In this document: one piece after another, positions 24,160 through 34,600 of the stretch | Numbering within the stretch: the first letter of the stretch is position 1 | Layout: every line of letters starts with the position of its first letter | From: IGN2 sp964639955 | GTDB taxonomy: Bacteria; Bacteroidota; Ignavibacteria; Ignavibacteriales; Ignavibacteriaceae | DNA: 64,000 bases | NCBI GenBank assembly: GCA_964639955.1 | Contig: CAZXGJ010000006.1 | Coordinates: 1 to 64,000, forward strand | Direction of reading: 5' to 3' | Program-made: the position numbers and the translations under genes | Notes under the pieces: model-generated | The model's database searches: none | Told to the model about the DNA's origin: nothing | Seen by the model: only the letters and a program-made list of their open reading frames with translations

Positions 24160-25653
24160 ATGAAAAATCTTATACGAGTTTTATTCGCAGTTCTCCTTAT
24201 TCAAAGTTCATCAGTTGCACAGCTTCCAATAATTCAATCAATAATAGATCAAACAAATATAGATTCTCTTTTATACTTTGTTAAAGAACTCTCAGGAGAA
24301 GTTTCCACAACAATAAACGGTTCTCCTTATACAATAGTTTCCCGGCATAAAAACAATGCCAGCAACGATAAAGCTGCCGATTACATAAAACAAAAATTAA
24401 ACAGCTACGGATTACTAACATACGACCAATGGTGGAGCGGAACAGGCCGGAATGTTTACGGTGTTCAACCCGGAATTCTTTACCCAAATAAAAAATATAT
24501 TATTTGTGCTCATTACGACGATATGCCAAGCGGTTCAACTGCCCCCGGTGCAGATGATAATGCAAGCGGAACAGCAGCCGTGCTTGAAGCTGCCAGAATA
24601 CTAACTCAGTACCAGTCAAACTATACCATCATCTATGCATTATGGGATGAAGAGGAACAGGGACTTGTTGGAAGTGCATACTACGCACAACAGGCTGCAC
24701 TTGCCGGAGACTCAATTATGGGCGTAATTAATATGGACATGATTGCCTGGGATTCCGACAATGATAATGTTGGTGAAATTCATGTAAGAAACTACGCTAA
24801 CTCAGTAAGTCTTAAAGACCAGATGGTTGGAGTAAATACACTTTACAACATTGGTGTAAATACTGTTACCGAAAATCCCGGAACCACTGCCAGTGATCAG
24901 GCATCTTTCTGGTATAACGGATACGGAGCTATACTATTGATTGAAGAATATTACGGTAACGATTTTAATGCTTACTACCACACCGTTAACGACAGGTATA
25001 TACATTTTAATCTTCCTTACTACCATAAAATGAGCAGATTATCATTGGCAACTACAGCAGTTTTAACTGAGTTAAGCGAGATCGTTCCTGTTGAGCTATT
25101 AACTTTCACAGCATCAATACAAAACTCTGATGTTCATCTTATTTGGTCTACAGCTACCGAACTTAACAATAAAGGTTTTGAAGTCGAACGCTCGATTGGT
25201 GATTATAATAATTTTACTCCTATTGGTTTCGTTGACGGTAGAAGTAGTTCAACAGAAATCGTTCACTATACCTTTACCGATAAACCCGCGGTGAATAGTT
25301 ACAGCAAATTATTTTATCGTCTTAAACAAATTGATTTTGACGGATCCTTCAGTTATAGTAATATAATAAGTGTAAACTTCGATGTGCCCGGGGAGTTTGC
25401 GTTAAACCAGAATTACCCGAATCCGTTCAATCCATCAACAACAATTTCATACCAATTAAAAACGGATGTGTTTGTGTCACTTAAAGTGTACGACTTCATC
25501 GGCAGAGAAATCAGTACGCTGATTAATGAAATTAAGCCAGCCGGAAAGCATGAAGTTATATTCGACTCAAAAGATTTACCAAGCGGCACATACTTCTATA
25601 TTTTGAAAGCTGGTAATTATATCAGCTCGAAGAAAATGCTGTTAATTAAATAA
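24160..25653 (+). CDS. secreted M28 metallopeptidase with T9SS tail
   Basis: About 497 residues from the ATG at 24160, chosen because it starts the signal peptide (MKNLIRVLFAVLLIQ...VAQ) and follows AAAGGGATCGGG. The M28 aminopeptidase domain has the zinc ligands in CAHYDDMPSG, APGADDNASGTA, ALWDEEEQGLVGS, NMDMIAWD and a late His in YYHTVND. A linker leads to a T9SS type A sorting domain (NQNYPNPFNPSTTISY ... GTYFYILKAGNYISSKKMLLIK). It is predicted to be exported by Sec, sorted by T9SS and released or surface-bound, removing amino acids from peptides. A close paralogue follows. Confidence 0.93.
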   Translation: MKNLIRVLFAVLLIQSSSVAQLPIIQSIIDQTNIDSLLYFVKELSGEVSTTINGSPYTIVSRHKNNASNDKAADYIKQKLNSYGLLTYDQWWSGTGRNVYGVQPGILYPNKKYIICAHYDDMPSGSTAPGADDNASGTAAVLEAARILTQYQSNYTIIYALWDEEEQGLVGSAYYAQQAALAGDSIMGVINMDMIAWDSDNDNVGEIHVRNYANSVSLKDQMVGVNTLYNIGVNTVTENPGTTASDQASFWYNGYGAILLIEEYYGNDFNAYYHTVNDRYIHFNLPYYHKMSRLSLATTAVLTELSEIVPVELLTFTASIQNSDVHLIWSTATELNNKGFEVERSIGDYNNFTPIGFVDGRSSSTEIVHYTFTDKPAVNSYSKLFYRLKQIDFDGSFSYSNIISVNFDVPGEFALNQNYPNPFNPSTTISYQLKTDVFVSLKVYDFIGREISTLINEIKPAGKHEVIFDSKDLPSGTYFYILKAGNYISSKKMLLIK

Positions 25654-25717
25654 CGATAAGTGAAATAACAGCAAATAAGAAAAATTGCACTTAAAGTAAT
25701 AATTAAAGAGGTATTCA

Positions 25718-27790
25718 ATGAAGAAATTTTTAACTGTCATCCTGCTATTAGCTGTCTTTCTTCCGGCACTAAAATCTCAATCACCGGTTGTGCAATCAAT
25801 AATAAACGAAATTAATTCAGATTCGCTTGCATATTTTGTTAAGGAACTTTCCGGCGAAGTACAAACCATAATCGGCGGCTCACCATACACGATCGTTTCA
25901 AGACATAAAAATCAGCCCGGTAATAATAAAGCTGCAGATTACATCAAACAAAAACTAAACAGCTACGGTATAACAGCATACGATCAGAACTTCAGCAGTA
26001 CGGGAAGAAACGTTTACGGAGTGCAGACAGGCAGCGAATTTCCAAATCAAAAATTTATTATTTGCGCCCATTACGACGATATGCCTTCTGGATCAACGGC
26101 ACCGGGTGCAGATGACAACGCAAGCGGAACTGCAGCGGTAATAGAAGCTGCGCGCGTACTTTCCAATTATTCCTTTCCCTATACAATTATTTATGCCCTG
26201 TGGGATGAAGAAGAACAGGGTTTGATAGGAAGTGAGTATTTTGCAAACCAGGCAGCCATGCAAGGCGATTCTATCCTGGGAGTAATTAATCTCGATATGG
26301 TTGCTTACGATTCCAATAACGATGGCAATGCCGACGTTCATAACAGTTCAATTGCAAATACGGGCGAAATTAAAGATAAAATGCTCGAAGTAAATCTTCT
26401 TTATGCAATAAATCTCGATCTTGATGTTGTACCTGCACAACCATACAGCGATCATCAATCCTTTCTTGATCATGGATTCGGTGCCGTTCTGCTTATTGAA
26501 GATGACAATGATTTCAACGCTTACTATCATACAATCAATGACAGGATACAGTATTTTAATCAACCTTATTACCACAAGATGTCAAGGCTTGCAATTGGCA
26601 CACTGGCTACCTTTGCTTTGAATCTTGATCTGAAAATTATTCATACGCCGATTGCTTCAAGAGAAAACACAAACAACATAGAAACATCCGCTAACATTGT
26701 AACGGGGCTTGATATCGGAACCGGCATTAACGGACCTAGATTGTACTACAGAAAAAATTCCGGTTCCGGATGGTCGCAGTTCTTTGAAGTAGTTGGCGTT
26801 CCTGCAGACGCCAGCGGCACATATAATTTTACAATACCGGGTCAGCAGCTTGGTACAATTGTGCAATATTATCTTGCAGCGCAGGATGAAAATTCTTCGG
26901 TGGTTACAACACTTCCTGCAGGAGGCGGAGGATATTCTCCACCGGGAAGCACTCCGCCGGCTCAGTTTTATCAGTTCTTTGTTGCACCAATTTCAATTGC
27001 TTTTTCAGATAGTGTAATTAATCTGAATAACTGGACAGCATCAGGCGGATGGGGAACAACTATACAAAAATTTACATCATCTCCTTATTCACTTACAGAT
27101 TCACCTGCCGGAAACTACCCGAATAATGCGAATGCAACACTTACGCTGAACAGCTCCATAAGCTTAAACGGATACATCGGTGCTGTTCTCGAGTTTCAAA
27201 CTCAATGGGATATTGAAACTGACTGGGATTACGGACAGGTGCTAATTACCACCAACAATGGTACAACCTGGCTTCCACTGGAAGGTCTGTTCACAAATCC
27301 GGGAACGGGTTCATTCCAGCCCAATGGTGAACCGCTTTACGATGGCACACAGCTTACCTGGGTAAAAGAGACTATAGATATCAGCAGTTATATCGGGCAG
27401 CAGATTAAAATAAGGTTCTTATTAAGATCTGATGGGTATGTTACTGAAGACGGCTGGTATATAGATGACATAAATCTTATTGTATATGAGTATGTTCCTA
27501 CTTCAGCAGAGCCGATTGCAGTCGTTGAAGAATACGCTCTACAACAGAATTATCCTAATCCATTTAACCCGGGAACAAAAATAAAATATCAGTTACCGGA
27601 AAGCGGATTTGTAACTCTGGTTGTTTATGATATCCTGGGGACTGAAGTAGCAGCACTGGTAAATGAAAACAAGCTTCCAGGATCTTATGAAGCAATGTTT
27701 GATGCATCCGGATTGCCGAGCGGAGTTTATTTATACACTCTGAGGGTAAATAATTTTACAAGCACACGAAAGATGCTGCTCGTAAAGTAA
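25718..27790 (+). CDS. secreted M28 metallopeptidase with extra beta domains and T9SS tail
   Basis: A 690-residue paralogue of the preceding gene, with the same M28 motifs (CAHYDDMPSG, ADDNASGTA, ALWDEEEQGLIGS, NLDMVAYD). After the peptidase (to about residue 310) it adds a beta-sandwich region. It then has a MAM-like or immune-inhibitor-A-like module ending DGWYIDDINLIVYE, and a T9SS domain (NYPNPFNPGTKIKYQL). It is probably cotranscribed with the first M28 gene (64-base gap). The added domains may bind polymer or cell surfaces. A bidirectional terminator follows. Confidence 0.93.
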   Translation: MKKFLTVILLLAVFLPALKSQSPVVQSIINEINSDSLAYFVKELSGEVQTIIGGSPYTIVSRHKNQPGNNKAADYIKQKLNSYGITAYDQNFSSTGRNVYGVQTGSEFPNQKFIICAHYDDMPSGSTAPGADDNASGTAAVIEAARVLSNYSFPYTIIYALWDEEEQGLIGSEYFANQAAMQGDSILGVINLDMVAYDSNNDGNADVHNSSIANTGEIKDKMLEVNLLYAINLDLDVVPAQPYSDHQSFLDHGFGAVLLIEDDNDFNAYYHTINDRIQYFNQPYYHKMSRLAIGTLATFALNLDLKIIHTPIASRENTNNIETSANIVTGLDIGTGINGPRLYYRKNSGSGWSQFFEVVGVPADASGTYNFTIPGQQLGTIVQYYLAAQDENSSVVTTLPAGGGGYSPPGSTPPAQFYQFFVAPISIAFSDSVINLNNWTASGGWGTTIQKFTSSPYSLTDSPAGNYPNNANATLTLNSSISLNGYIGAVLEFQTQWDIETDWDYGQVLITTNNGTTWLPLEGLFTNPGTGSFQPNGEPLYDGTQLTWVKETIDISSYIGQQIKIRFLLRSDGYVTEDGWYIDDINLIVYEYVPTSAEPIAVVEEYALQQNYPNPFNPGTKIKYQLPESGFVTLVVYDILGTEVAALVNENKLPGSYEAMFDASGLPSGVYLYTLRVNNFTSTRKMLLVK

Positions 27791-27817
27791 CAATCCAACA
27801 AATTTATAAATATCTTT

Positions 27818-27844
27818 AAGGCGATCAGGCAGATCGCCTTTTTT
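27818..27844. terminator. bidirectional intrinsic terminator
   Basis: AAGGCGATC-AGGCA-GATCGCCTT followed by TTTT on the plus strand and preceded by A-rich sequence. It sits between the convergent M28 and haem-protein genes. Confidence 0.85.
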
Positions 27845-28427
27845 AATTCAGAATCTTCTTAACTGAAACGGCACCCCGCAGATCGCCGATTTTGTATCCG
27901 GTTGCTTTATCATCAGGATATTTCCTGGTGATAAGGTTTTTTACTTCATCCGTTATTTCATCTTCGCTTCCGTGGCAGTTGAGGCATTCAGCCTGAACCA
28001 AAATTGGTTTGAGATATCGTAGATAAGTGAATTCTCCTTCTTTAACAATTTCAGAATGCTCAGTCAGATCAGTCAATTCATTATTCTGCTTAAGCAGTTC
28101 AAATTTATTCAGAGCTTTTTGTTCAAAGTCATCAGGAAAATTATTCTTATTCCTGTTCCTCAACGATACTCTCTTTATTAATACACCTTTTTCAATGCCA
28201 TAATTATTTGTAAGCACCTGCGCAGTATCTGAACAAACCGATGCTGCCTGAACTATACCCGCCGATTGAATTTGCCCGATAAGAATTCCCTTCAATTCCT
28301 TCATAAATCCAGCGGCTGTTTCTCTTATACCTTTCAACTCGTTTTCGCTCATATTCTGTTTATGCTCAGCGCATGCGGGCAGAATTAAGATTAACAAATG
28401 AACCAGGATAATAATAAATTTTTTCAT
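27843..28427 (-). CDS. DUF3365-type c-haem lipoprotein
   Basis: 194 residues from the ATG at 28427, which follows AAGGAGG. The longer frame to 28451 lacks this support. It has a signal with lipobox LPAC, then a DUF3365/Tll0287-like sensor-type domain. One c-type haem motif CLNCH near the C-terminus sits inside QAECLNCHGSEDEI. It is likely a periplasmic, membrane-anchored monohaem protein. It could sense redox or gas ligands, or carry electrons; no partner kinase is adjacent. Confidence 0.82.
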   Translation of the reverse strand: MKKFIIILVHLLILILPACAEHKQNMSENELKGIRETAAGFMKELKGILIGQIQSAGIVQAASVCSDTAQVLTNNYGIEKGVLIKRVSLRNRNKNNFPDDFEQKALNKFELLKQNNELTDLTEHSEIVKEGEFTYLRYLKPILVQAECLNCHGSEDEITDEVKNLITRKYPDDKATGYKIGDLRGAVSVKKILN

Positions 28428-28552
28428 AAATATTTCCTCCTTATTCTGCAAACTTACTATCGTCCGGCATTTAACTCAATCTCTGTTCATTAATTTAAAG
28501 TGATGTTTGGGATAATATCATTAATTTTGATTTTGAAAAAATAATATTTGAA

Positions 28553-29857
28553 ATGCCTGATTCTTCCTCCCGGCTAACGCTTAAAAAAATCTTTATCTTC
28601 TGGATGCCTCTTGCTGCTACCTGGTTAATGATGTCCATTGAGGGTCCTTACATTGCCGCATTGATAGCAAGGATGACTAAACCTGAGTATAACCTTGCAG
28701 CATACGGAGTAGCATTTTCTTTCGCATTAATTGTTGAGGCACCTATTATAATGATTATGAGTGCATCGACAGCACTTGTAAAAAATCTTCATTCATTTAC
28801 TAAACTAAAAAGGTTTACTTATGCACTGAATATATTTATCACCATCATAATGCTTGTGCTGGTTATCCCCGCTATTTTTTATTTCATTACAGAAGATTTA
28901 ATCGGGCTGCCTGCCCAGGTTGCATACTTAACCCATATTGCTACAATTATATTACTCCCCTGGCCGGCAGCTATTGGATACAGAAGATTTTACCAGGGGC
29001 TACTTATACGATATAATCTTACGAGGCGCGTTGCATATGGAACAATCATTCGACTTGTGTCCATGTCGTTAACTGCATTTATATTTTTTATTTTTACCCA
29101 GGTAGATGGTGTAGTAGTCGGAGCAGCATCACTTTCTGCTGCAGTTATTATGGAAGCTGCTGCTTGCAGATTATTTGCCGGCGGAATTGTAAGACAATTA
29201 CACAGCAGTAACCATTTAGCTGATACTTCAATAACATACAAGAGTATTTTCAATTTTTACTACCCGCTTGCCCTAACATCCCTAATAGGGCTGGGCGTTC
29301 AGCCGTTTGTTGTATTTTTTGTTGGTCAAAGCCGTATGGCAATCGAGTCTCTTGCTGTTCTGCCGGTTGTAACTTCATTTGTATTTATCTTCAGGGGATT
29401 GGGGCTTTCTTACCAGGAGGTTATTGTTGCACTGCCTGGCGAAAAAAATGAAGGATATGCTCAGCTGAAAAAATTTGCAATATTCCTCAGCTTCGTACTA
29501 AGTGCAATCCTTGCGCTATTTGCTTTTACCCCTCTTTCGGGTTTTTGGTTTAATACGGTATCCGCACTTTCCGAGCCTCTATCGAACTTTGCTTCAATAC
29601 CTTTAAAGATAATGGCTATTTTTCCATCACTTACAGTATTAATTAGCATGCAGAGAGGTACGCTGGTTGCCAGGCAGAATACAAAACCAGTAACTTATGC
29701 TACAATAATCGAATTTATAACCATTTTAATAGTGCTACTGGTTACTATAAATTTAATGAATTTTGTCGGGGCAATTGCCGCAACGTGTGCTTTTGTTATC
29801 GGTCGGCTTGCCGCTAATATTTACCTGATCACGCCGGTGAGCAGGGCTTTGAAGTAA
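28553..29857 (+). CDS. polytopic membrane protein, MATE/ANKH-like
   Basis: 434 residues with about 10-12 hydrophobic helices and short loops. The N-terminal FWMPLAATWLMMSIEGPYIAALIARM and the internal WPAAIGYRRFYQGLLI resemble MOP-superfamily (MATE) exporters and the ANKH pyrophosphate/ATP-export family more than other transporters. It probably exports or flips a small molecule across the inner membrane; the substrate is unknown. It stands alone, divergent from the haem-protein gene. Confidence 0.68.
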   Translation: MPDSSSRLTLKKIFIFWMPLAATWLMMSIEGPYIAALIARMTKPEYNLAAYGVAFSFALIVEAPIIMIMSASTALVKNLHSFTKLKRFTYALNIFITIIMLVLVIPAIFYFITEDLIGLPAQVAYLTHIATIILLPWPAAIGYRRFYQGLLIRYNLTRRVAYGTIIRLVSMSLTAFIFFIFTQVDGVVVGAASLSAAVIMEAAACRLFAGGIVRQLHSSNHLADTSITYKSIFNFYYPLALTSLIGLGVQPFVVFFVGQSRMAIESLAVLPVVTSFVFIFRGLGLSYQEVIVALPGEKNEGYAQLKKFAIFLSFVLSAILALFAFTPLSGFWFNTVSALSEPLSNFASIPLKIMAIFPSLTVLISMQRGTLVARQNTKPVTYATIIEFITILIVLLVTINLMNFVGAIAATCAFVIGRLAANIYLITPVSRALK

Positions 29858-29940
29858 ACAGATTGGTTGTAGTGAAGTTTATTCGAAGTTCAGAAATTGA
29901 TTTCTAAAGGCGGTTTTAAAATCTTCGCCGATTATGCCAT

Positions 29941-30477
29941 TCAATTCAGAGGCATCTGGAATGAGAAAGCAAGACTTTCTACGCCGGGATTTATTCTTCC
30001 GAGAGAAGCATTTGAAATATGACTGAAACCAACACTTACGTTGTAGTCGTTTTCAAGTTTCAAAATTATTTCTACCTGCGACCTGAATTCCAACGCAAAG
30101 CCAAGATCTTTACTATTGCGTCTATGATATAGCCCGGGAGTAAAGCCTGGCGAGATATAAAGATTGGAAGAGATAGGTATGATATATAAAAATCCTACGT
30201 ACAAAAATGCTGCTCCATCGTCATTCATCATTACACCACTCAATGGTTTTACGGGCAAAGGGAGCGAGTAAAAACGGAATTCAATTCTTCCTTCCAATGC
30301 AATATTAACATTCTGAATAACATCGAATCCCGCAATTGAAACGGACAGGTAGTTCTTCTCCCGGGAATCATCAATTGCGTCTTCACCGGTGAAAGCACTT
30401 ACATCTGCCGGCATAAAAATTAATTTTGAAAACAGACAGAAAAATATTTTTCTGACAAACAGAGATTTAGATATCAA
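29941..30477 (-). CDS. PagL-like lipid A 3-O-deacylase
   Basis: A 178-residue protein with an N-terminal signal-like segment, then an outer-membrane beta-barrel pattern. The C-terminal part has SVGFSHISNASLGRINPGVES. His, Ser (+2) and Glu (+14) fall at the same spacing as the PagL triad H126/S128/E140. PagL removes an acyl chain from lipid A at the outer membrane, lowering recognition and altering permeability. The barrel is predicted from sequence texture only. It is the last gene before the T9SS/PorV region. Confidence 0.75.
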   Translation of the reverse strand: MISKSLFVRKIFFCLFSKLIFMPADVSAFTGEDAIDDSREKNYLSVSIAGFDVIQNVNIALEGRIEFRFYSLPLPVKPLSGVMMNDDGAAFLYVGFLYIIPISSNLYISPGFTPGLYHRRNSKDLGFALEFRSQVEIILKLENDYNVSVGFSHISNASLGRINPGVESLAFSFQMPLN

Positions 30478-30501
30478 AGTATTAAAAATAGTTTAAGTAT
30501 T

Positions 30502-30533
30502 AAAAAATCCGTGCGGCTATTAACCGCACGGAT
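30502..30533 (-). terminator. intrinsic terminator after the porV-like gene
   Basis: Minus-strand stem ATCCGTGCGG/CCGCACGGAT with a 7-base loop, followed by TTTTTTAA. It ends the TonB receptor - surface protein - PorV-like unit. Confidence 0.85.
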
Positions 30534-30568
30534 ATGAGAAATTTTACTTGCTCTTAAGCGGGAATTAG

Positions 30569-31609
30569 TTAGAATCCTAATGTTAGAGCAAATACGTGGT
30601 TGCCGTCAAAGAATTTGGTATCTCTGAAGGCATAATCAACCTTCACTCCGAAGCCTTCGACTTCGTAGTTTATTCCAGCACCAGCAGTAAAGCCATAAAT
30701 ATAATTGCTTTCACCAAAACTTTCTCCGGCGCCTGATGAGAACTGGTAACCGGCTCTTACAAAGAACAGGTTATTGTACCCATATTCACCACCAAATTTA
30801 TATTCGTCACCTGAGAAGTTGTTATTTACGTAAGTGCCGCTAAACTGAAGTGTATTCATTTCATCAACTACCGGGCTGTAACCGGCAGCTAACTGAAAGT
30901 TAAACGGCATTTCGAATGGTGCAGAATCAACCTTATAGTACGTTGGAGGACGGTTAACGTTATTAATTTGTCCTTCCTGGTATAATCCTGAGCCGTCAAA
31001 CTTCATTTCCGGTCCAAGATTCTTCAGTACAACTCCTATGCTTAAGCCATTAATATCTGCAAGATTCTGGTATATAACACCAAAATCAAAAGCTAAACCG
31101 GTTGCGCTTACATCTGCCATTCTTTCAGTTACAAGATTAGCAGTTAAACCAACAGAAATAGCATCGGTCAACATTCTGGAATAAGATAATCCCGCAGTAA
31201 CCATAGTTGGAGAAAATACTTCTCCTGTCCCATCGGGGTTAGTAGTAGTGGTTACCTGGATATCTCCAACCGACAGTGCTTTGATGCTGAGCGCAATTGC
31301 ACCGAAGCCTTCGAAGTTAGCCGCAACGGCACCGTACTCTACACCAATATCGGCGATGTACGACATATGCGAAAACAGCACATCGGCACTATTCTGCATA
31401 TGAGATACACCGGCAGGATTCCAGAACAAAGCTTCTATACCGGAAATACCTACCAGGTTAGATTCGCCCATAGCTATACCACGGGGACCAACCGGAATCA
31501 ACAGCTCGGAAGCACCGGCTGTACCTGTTCGTTTTCCTCCTTCAGCAAATACATTAGCAATTGCCAGCGTAAGGACGAAAACCGAAATTAATTTTATTAT
31601 TCTTTTCAT
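30569..31609 (-). CDS. PorV/PorQ-family outer membrane protein
   Basis: 346 residues. A signal peptide is followed by TAGASELLIPVGPRGIAMGESNLV, the start typical of PorV/UPF0164 proteins. A barrel pattern of alternating strands (AAGYSPVVDEMNTLQFSGTYV ... GAGINYEVEGFGVKVDYAFRDT) runs to a C-terminal aromatic strand (FALTLGF). PorV-type barrels shuttle or hold T9SS cargo at the outer membrane. It follows a T9SS surface protein and a TonB receptor, so it may serve that cargo. AGGAG precedes the ATG. Confidence 0.88.
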   Translation of the reverse strand: MKRIIKLISVFVLTLAIANVFAEGGKRTGTAGASELLIPVGPRGIAMGESNLVGISGIEALFWNPAGVSHMQNSADVLFSHMSYIADIGVEYGAVAANFEGFGAIALSIKALSVGDIQVTTTTNPDGTGEVFSPTMVTAGLSYSRMLTDAISVGLTANLVTERMADVSATGLAFDFGVIYQNLADINGLSIGVVLKNLGPEMKFDGSGLYQEGQINNVNRPPTYYKVDSAPFEMPFNFQLAAGYSPVVDEMNTLQFSGTYVNNNFSGDEYKFGGEYGYNNLFFVRAGYQFSSGAGESFGESNYIYGFTAGAGINYEVEGFGVKVDYAFRDTKFFDGNHVFALTLGF

Positions 31610-31641
31610 TTTTACTCCTTGCTTTAAACTTTAACTTTCTA

Positions 31642-34600
31642 TTAGAATCTATCAAGAACTTGCTGTTCCTGAACGATCGCCAGTTTAAGTATCTTTGTCG
31701 TTCCAAGATCAGGTAATTCAATGTAAGCTATATACAATCCGCTTGCAACGGGCAAGCCATCATTATTTGCAAGATCCCATCTGAGGAATTGCCCATCGTC
31801 TTCTTTCTCTATACTTCTCACGAGCACACCCGCAAGATTAAATATTCTAACCTTGGCGGATTTGGGTAGGTGAGTAAATGTTACAAAACGGTTGTATTTG
31901 TTTAATTCTTCCGTATTTACACCGTAGTACGGATTAGGATATACATTGATTTGATCTACCTGATCTTTTGCAAGGCTGTTATCTACTTCGTAAGCAGGTA
32001 CAGTAAATGTATAATAATCGTTTGCGCTGTTTGGAATAGTAGCCCTGAATCTGAAAACTGTACCAACGTCCGGCCACTCATTTTCGCCACCACTGCCTTG
32101 AAACTGATTCCAGTTCATTATTACCATTCTGGCAAAATGTTCTATTTCAATATCGCCGGCATAGTTCGGATCAGATGAACGAATTACAGCTTGATTATAT
32201 GCTTCTTCACCGGGGGCTGCACCTTCTTCCGGGAACATAAAATAAATCCAATCTGAGTATGGATCGTTTACTCCACCGGATGCCTGGTGATCCAGCTTGA
32301 AGTCGAAAATATCATTTTCATTATCATCGAATATCCAGGGCATCATTCTTACATCATCAGCCGGGTTATCAAGATTGGGTCCAAGGTACCATAATGAAAA
32401 TGGAACATCCACAAGTGCGCCGGTACTGAATGCCATCCAACCTTTACCGGCAGGATTACCGGGATCTCCGGTCCATCTCATTTCATAATTGTTCGGGATA
32501 ATTTGCGACCATCTAGCACCATCGCGAGACCATCTCCCTAGTGCAGCTTGATGATCACCGATCGAAGGACCACCAGCAACGCAGAAGAAGTATCCGCCGC
32601 CTTCCTGCATCGGATCATAACATCCGCTCAATGCACCGCCATTTAATGAGAGCAGTACATCTCTATACCAATCGGCAGAAACTCCCTTCATATCAGAACC
32701 TATCTGCGTTACCTCGTAAGTACATTCTGCGCCGGTAACTTCACCGTTTCCATTTGCCGTAATATCAAATCCCTTAAAGTCTAATGGTGCACCGATTACT
32801 CTGAATTGAATACCATCAACTATTGGAGATTCAACATCAGCGTTCTGGTTTGTCTGTCCCTCAAGTATTCTTTCTCCGTTTCTTTCAATGTACCATACCA
32901 CAACATCTTCTTCACCTGTGGTATCTGTTTCAAATTCAACTGAATACTGATTACCTTCCTTAAAATTGGGATTTCTGGGGTCTATAACTATAGGATAAAG
33001 CATACCATCACTCGGCGGTAAGCTGGGATCGAAAACATTCTTGGATACAGTTAATGTATCACCGGCTTCTCCACCGAAAATTTCACCCGGATTCTTAGAT
33101 TGGGGAACAACTGTAAGAATCTTTATCGGGTTTTCAAGGCTGTTCGGAACTGCCAATAAGTCAGGATTATAGTTATATGCAGTAACGGCAAAATAGTATC
33201 TGTTGCCGTTTACAAGCGGCAGCTGGTTAATCGCATCCTGTGTAATTTCAAGATATCGTTTTATTCCAGTATCGTTTCCAAACTGAACCGGAAGCTTAAC
33301 CACAGAGCCTGTAGTAGGATCGAAAACGAAATCGGAGATTTTTCCCACACCATTTACTATATCAAAGGTGGCTATTCTCTTTCCTTCGCTAACACTTGCT
33401 GACTGGTTGGGCAACTGGTATACATTGTAACCTTCGAAAGCATAACCTTTGGAGACAGAAGTTTCAGTCTCTGTTACCTTCTGAGAATTTTCACCCCAGT
33501 CGAGAATAATTTTTTTATCTAATGTAACGACTGCCACTTCAGGAGCCGGTGGAGGAACAGGCAAGTCAAAGAAGTTATCATATGCAACCTGTGCTATCTG
33601 ATCATAAAATTTTAGCAATGAAATCGCTGAAATTCGATCTACACCTGGAATTGCACCTGCAACAATTTCTGCAACAACAACTTCCTGGGTATCTCCGGGA
33701 GCCATAACAAACGGACCCGAAGCTTCGCCAATTCTTCTATCGCCCGGTGCCTGCAGCTGACCATCTACCCAGCCTTCACCGGTAGTTGGATCTCCTGACA
33801 GAACATAAGTTGTCGGTAAACCAGTAACCGGATTAATAAACGGATCACCCGTTAAACCAACTTTACCCTTCATAAAACGGTAGAACCGAACAGCACCTTC
33901 GGGATGTGAACCCAGAACCGGGTCGGTTACAGTTGCATCACCGCGAGTAAAGTAGTAAGCAGCGGTCATTGGAAGATTAATTTTACCAGGTCCAACAATC
34001 TGGTTCTTAAATATTCCAAAATCTTCATCATCATCTATTCCATTTTTATTTCTGTCTTCGCCATCTACACCATCAACCAATGGACCCTGGAAGAAGTCGA
34101 ATCCTACGGCTGGTGGAGGTAACGGATTATAAGTGGCATCATTGGCCTGTCCGTTATAGCAGTACATTAAGCTCAGGGTTGTGTCACTTCCTGCAAAATC
34201 ATCGGTTGAGTTGCCAAGGTCAACATCAGACCACATCGAAACGTACATACTGTCAAATGTTCTGGGGTTGCCAAGAACATCAGTTTTATTTATCAGAATG
34301 AAGCGTCTGAAGAACATACTTCCAAGAGCACCCGTCTGTGAATACGCCCAAACAGTTGCCTGCATTTCAATACCCATTGGTAATGCACCGTACAGGTTCT
34401 GTGTAGTACCCGGCTCTTGATCGTTTGCTACAAACCAGATTGTCTGGTCGGCGCCCGGTACTCCGGGTATATCTATATCAGGATCGTAAACCCCATCATC
34501 ATCAACATCATCAAATGGTGCACCTAAATCAGCGGGCCACTCAGTCCAATCAGTTTCATATTGTGCTCTTACATCAGCTTCAGATTTGCCCTCATCATTA

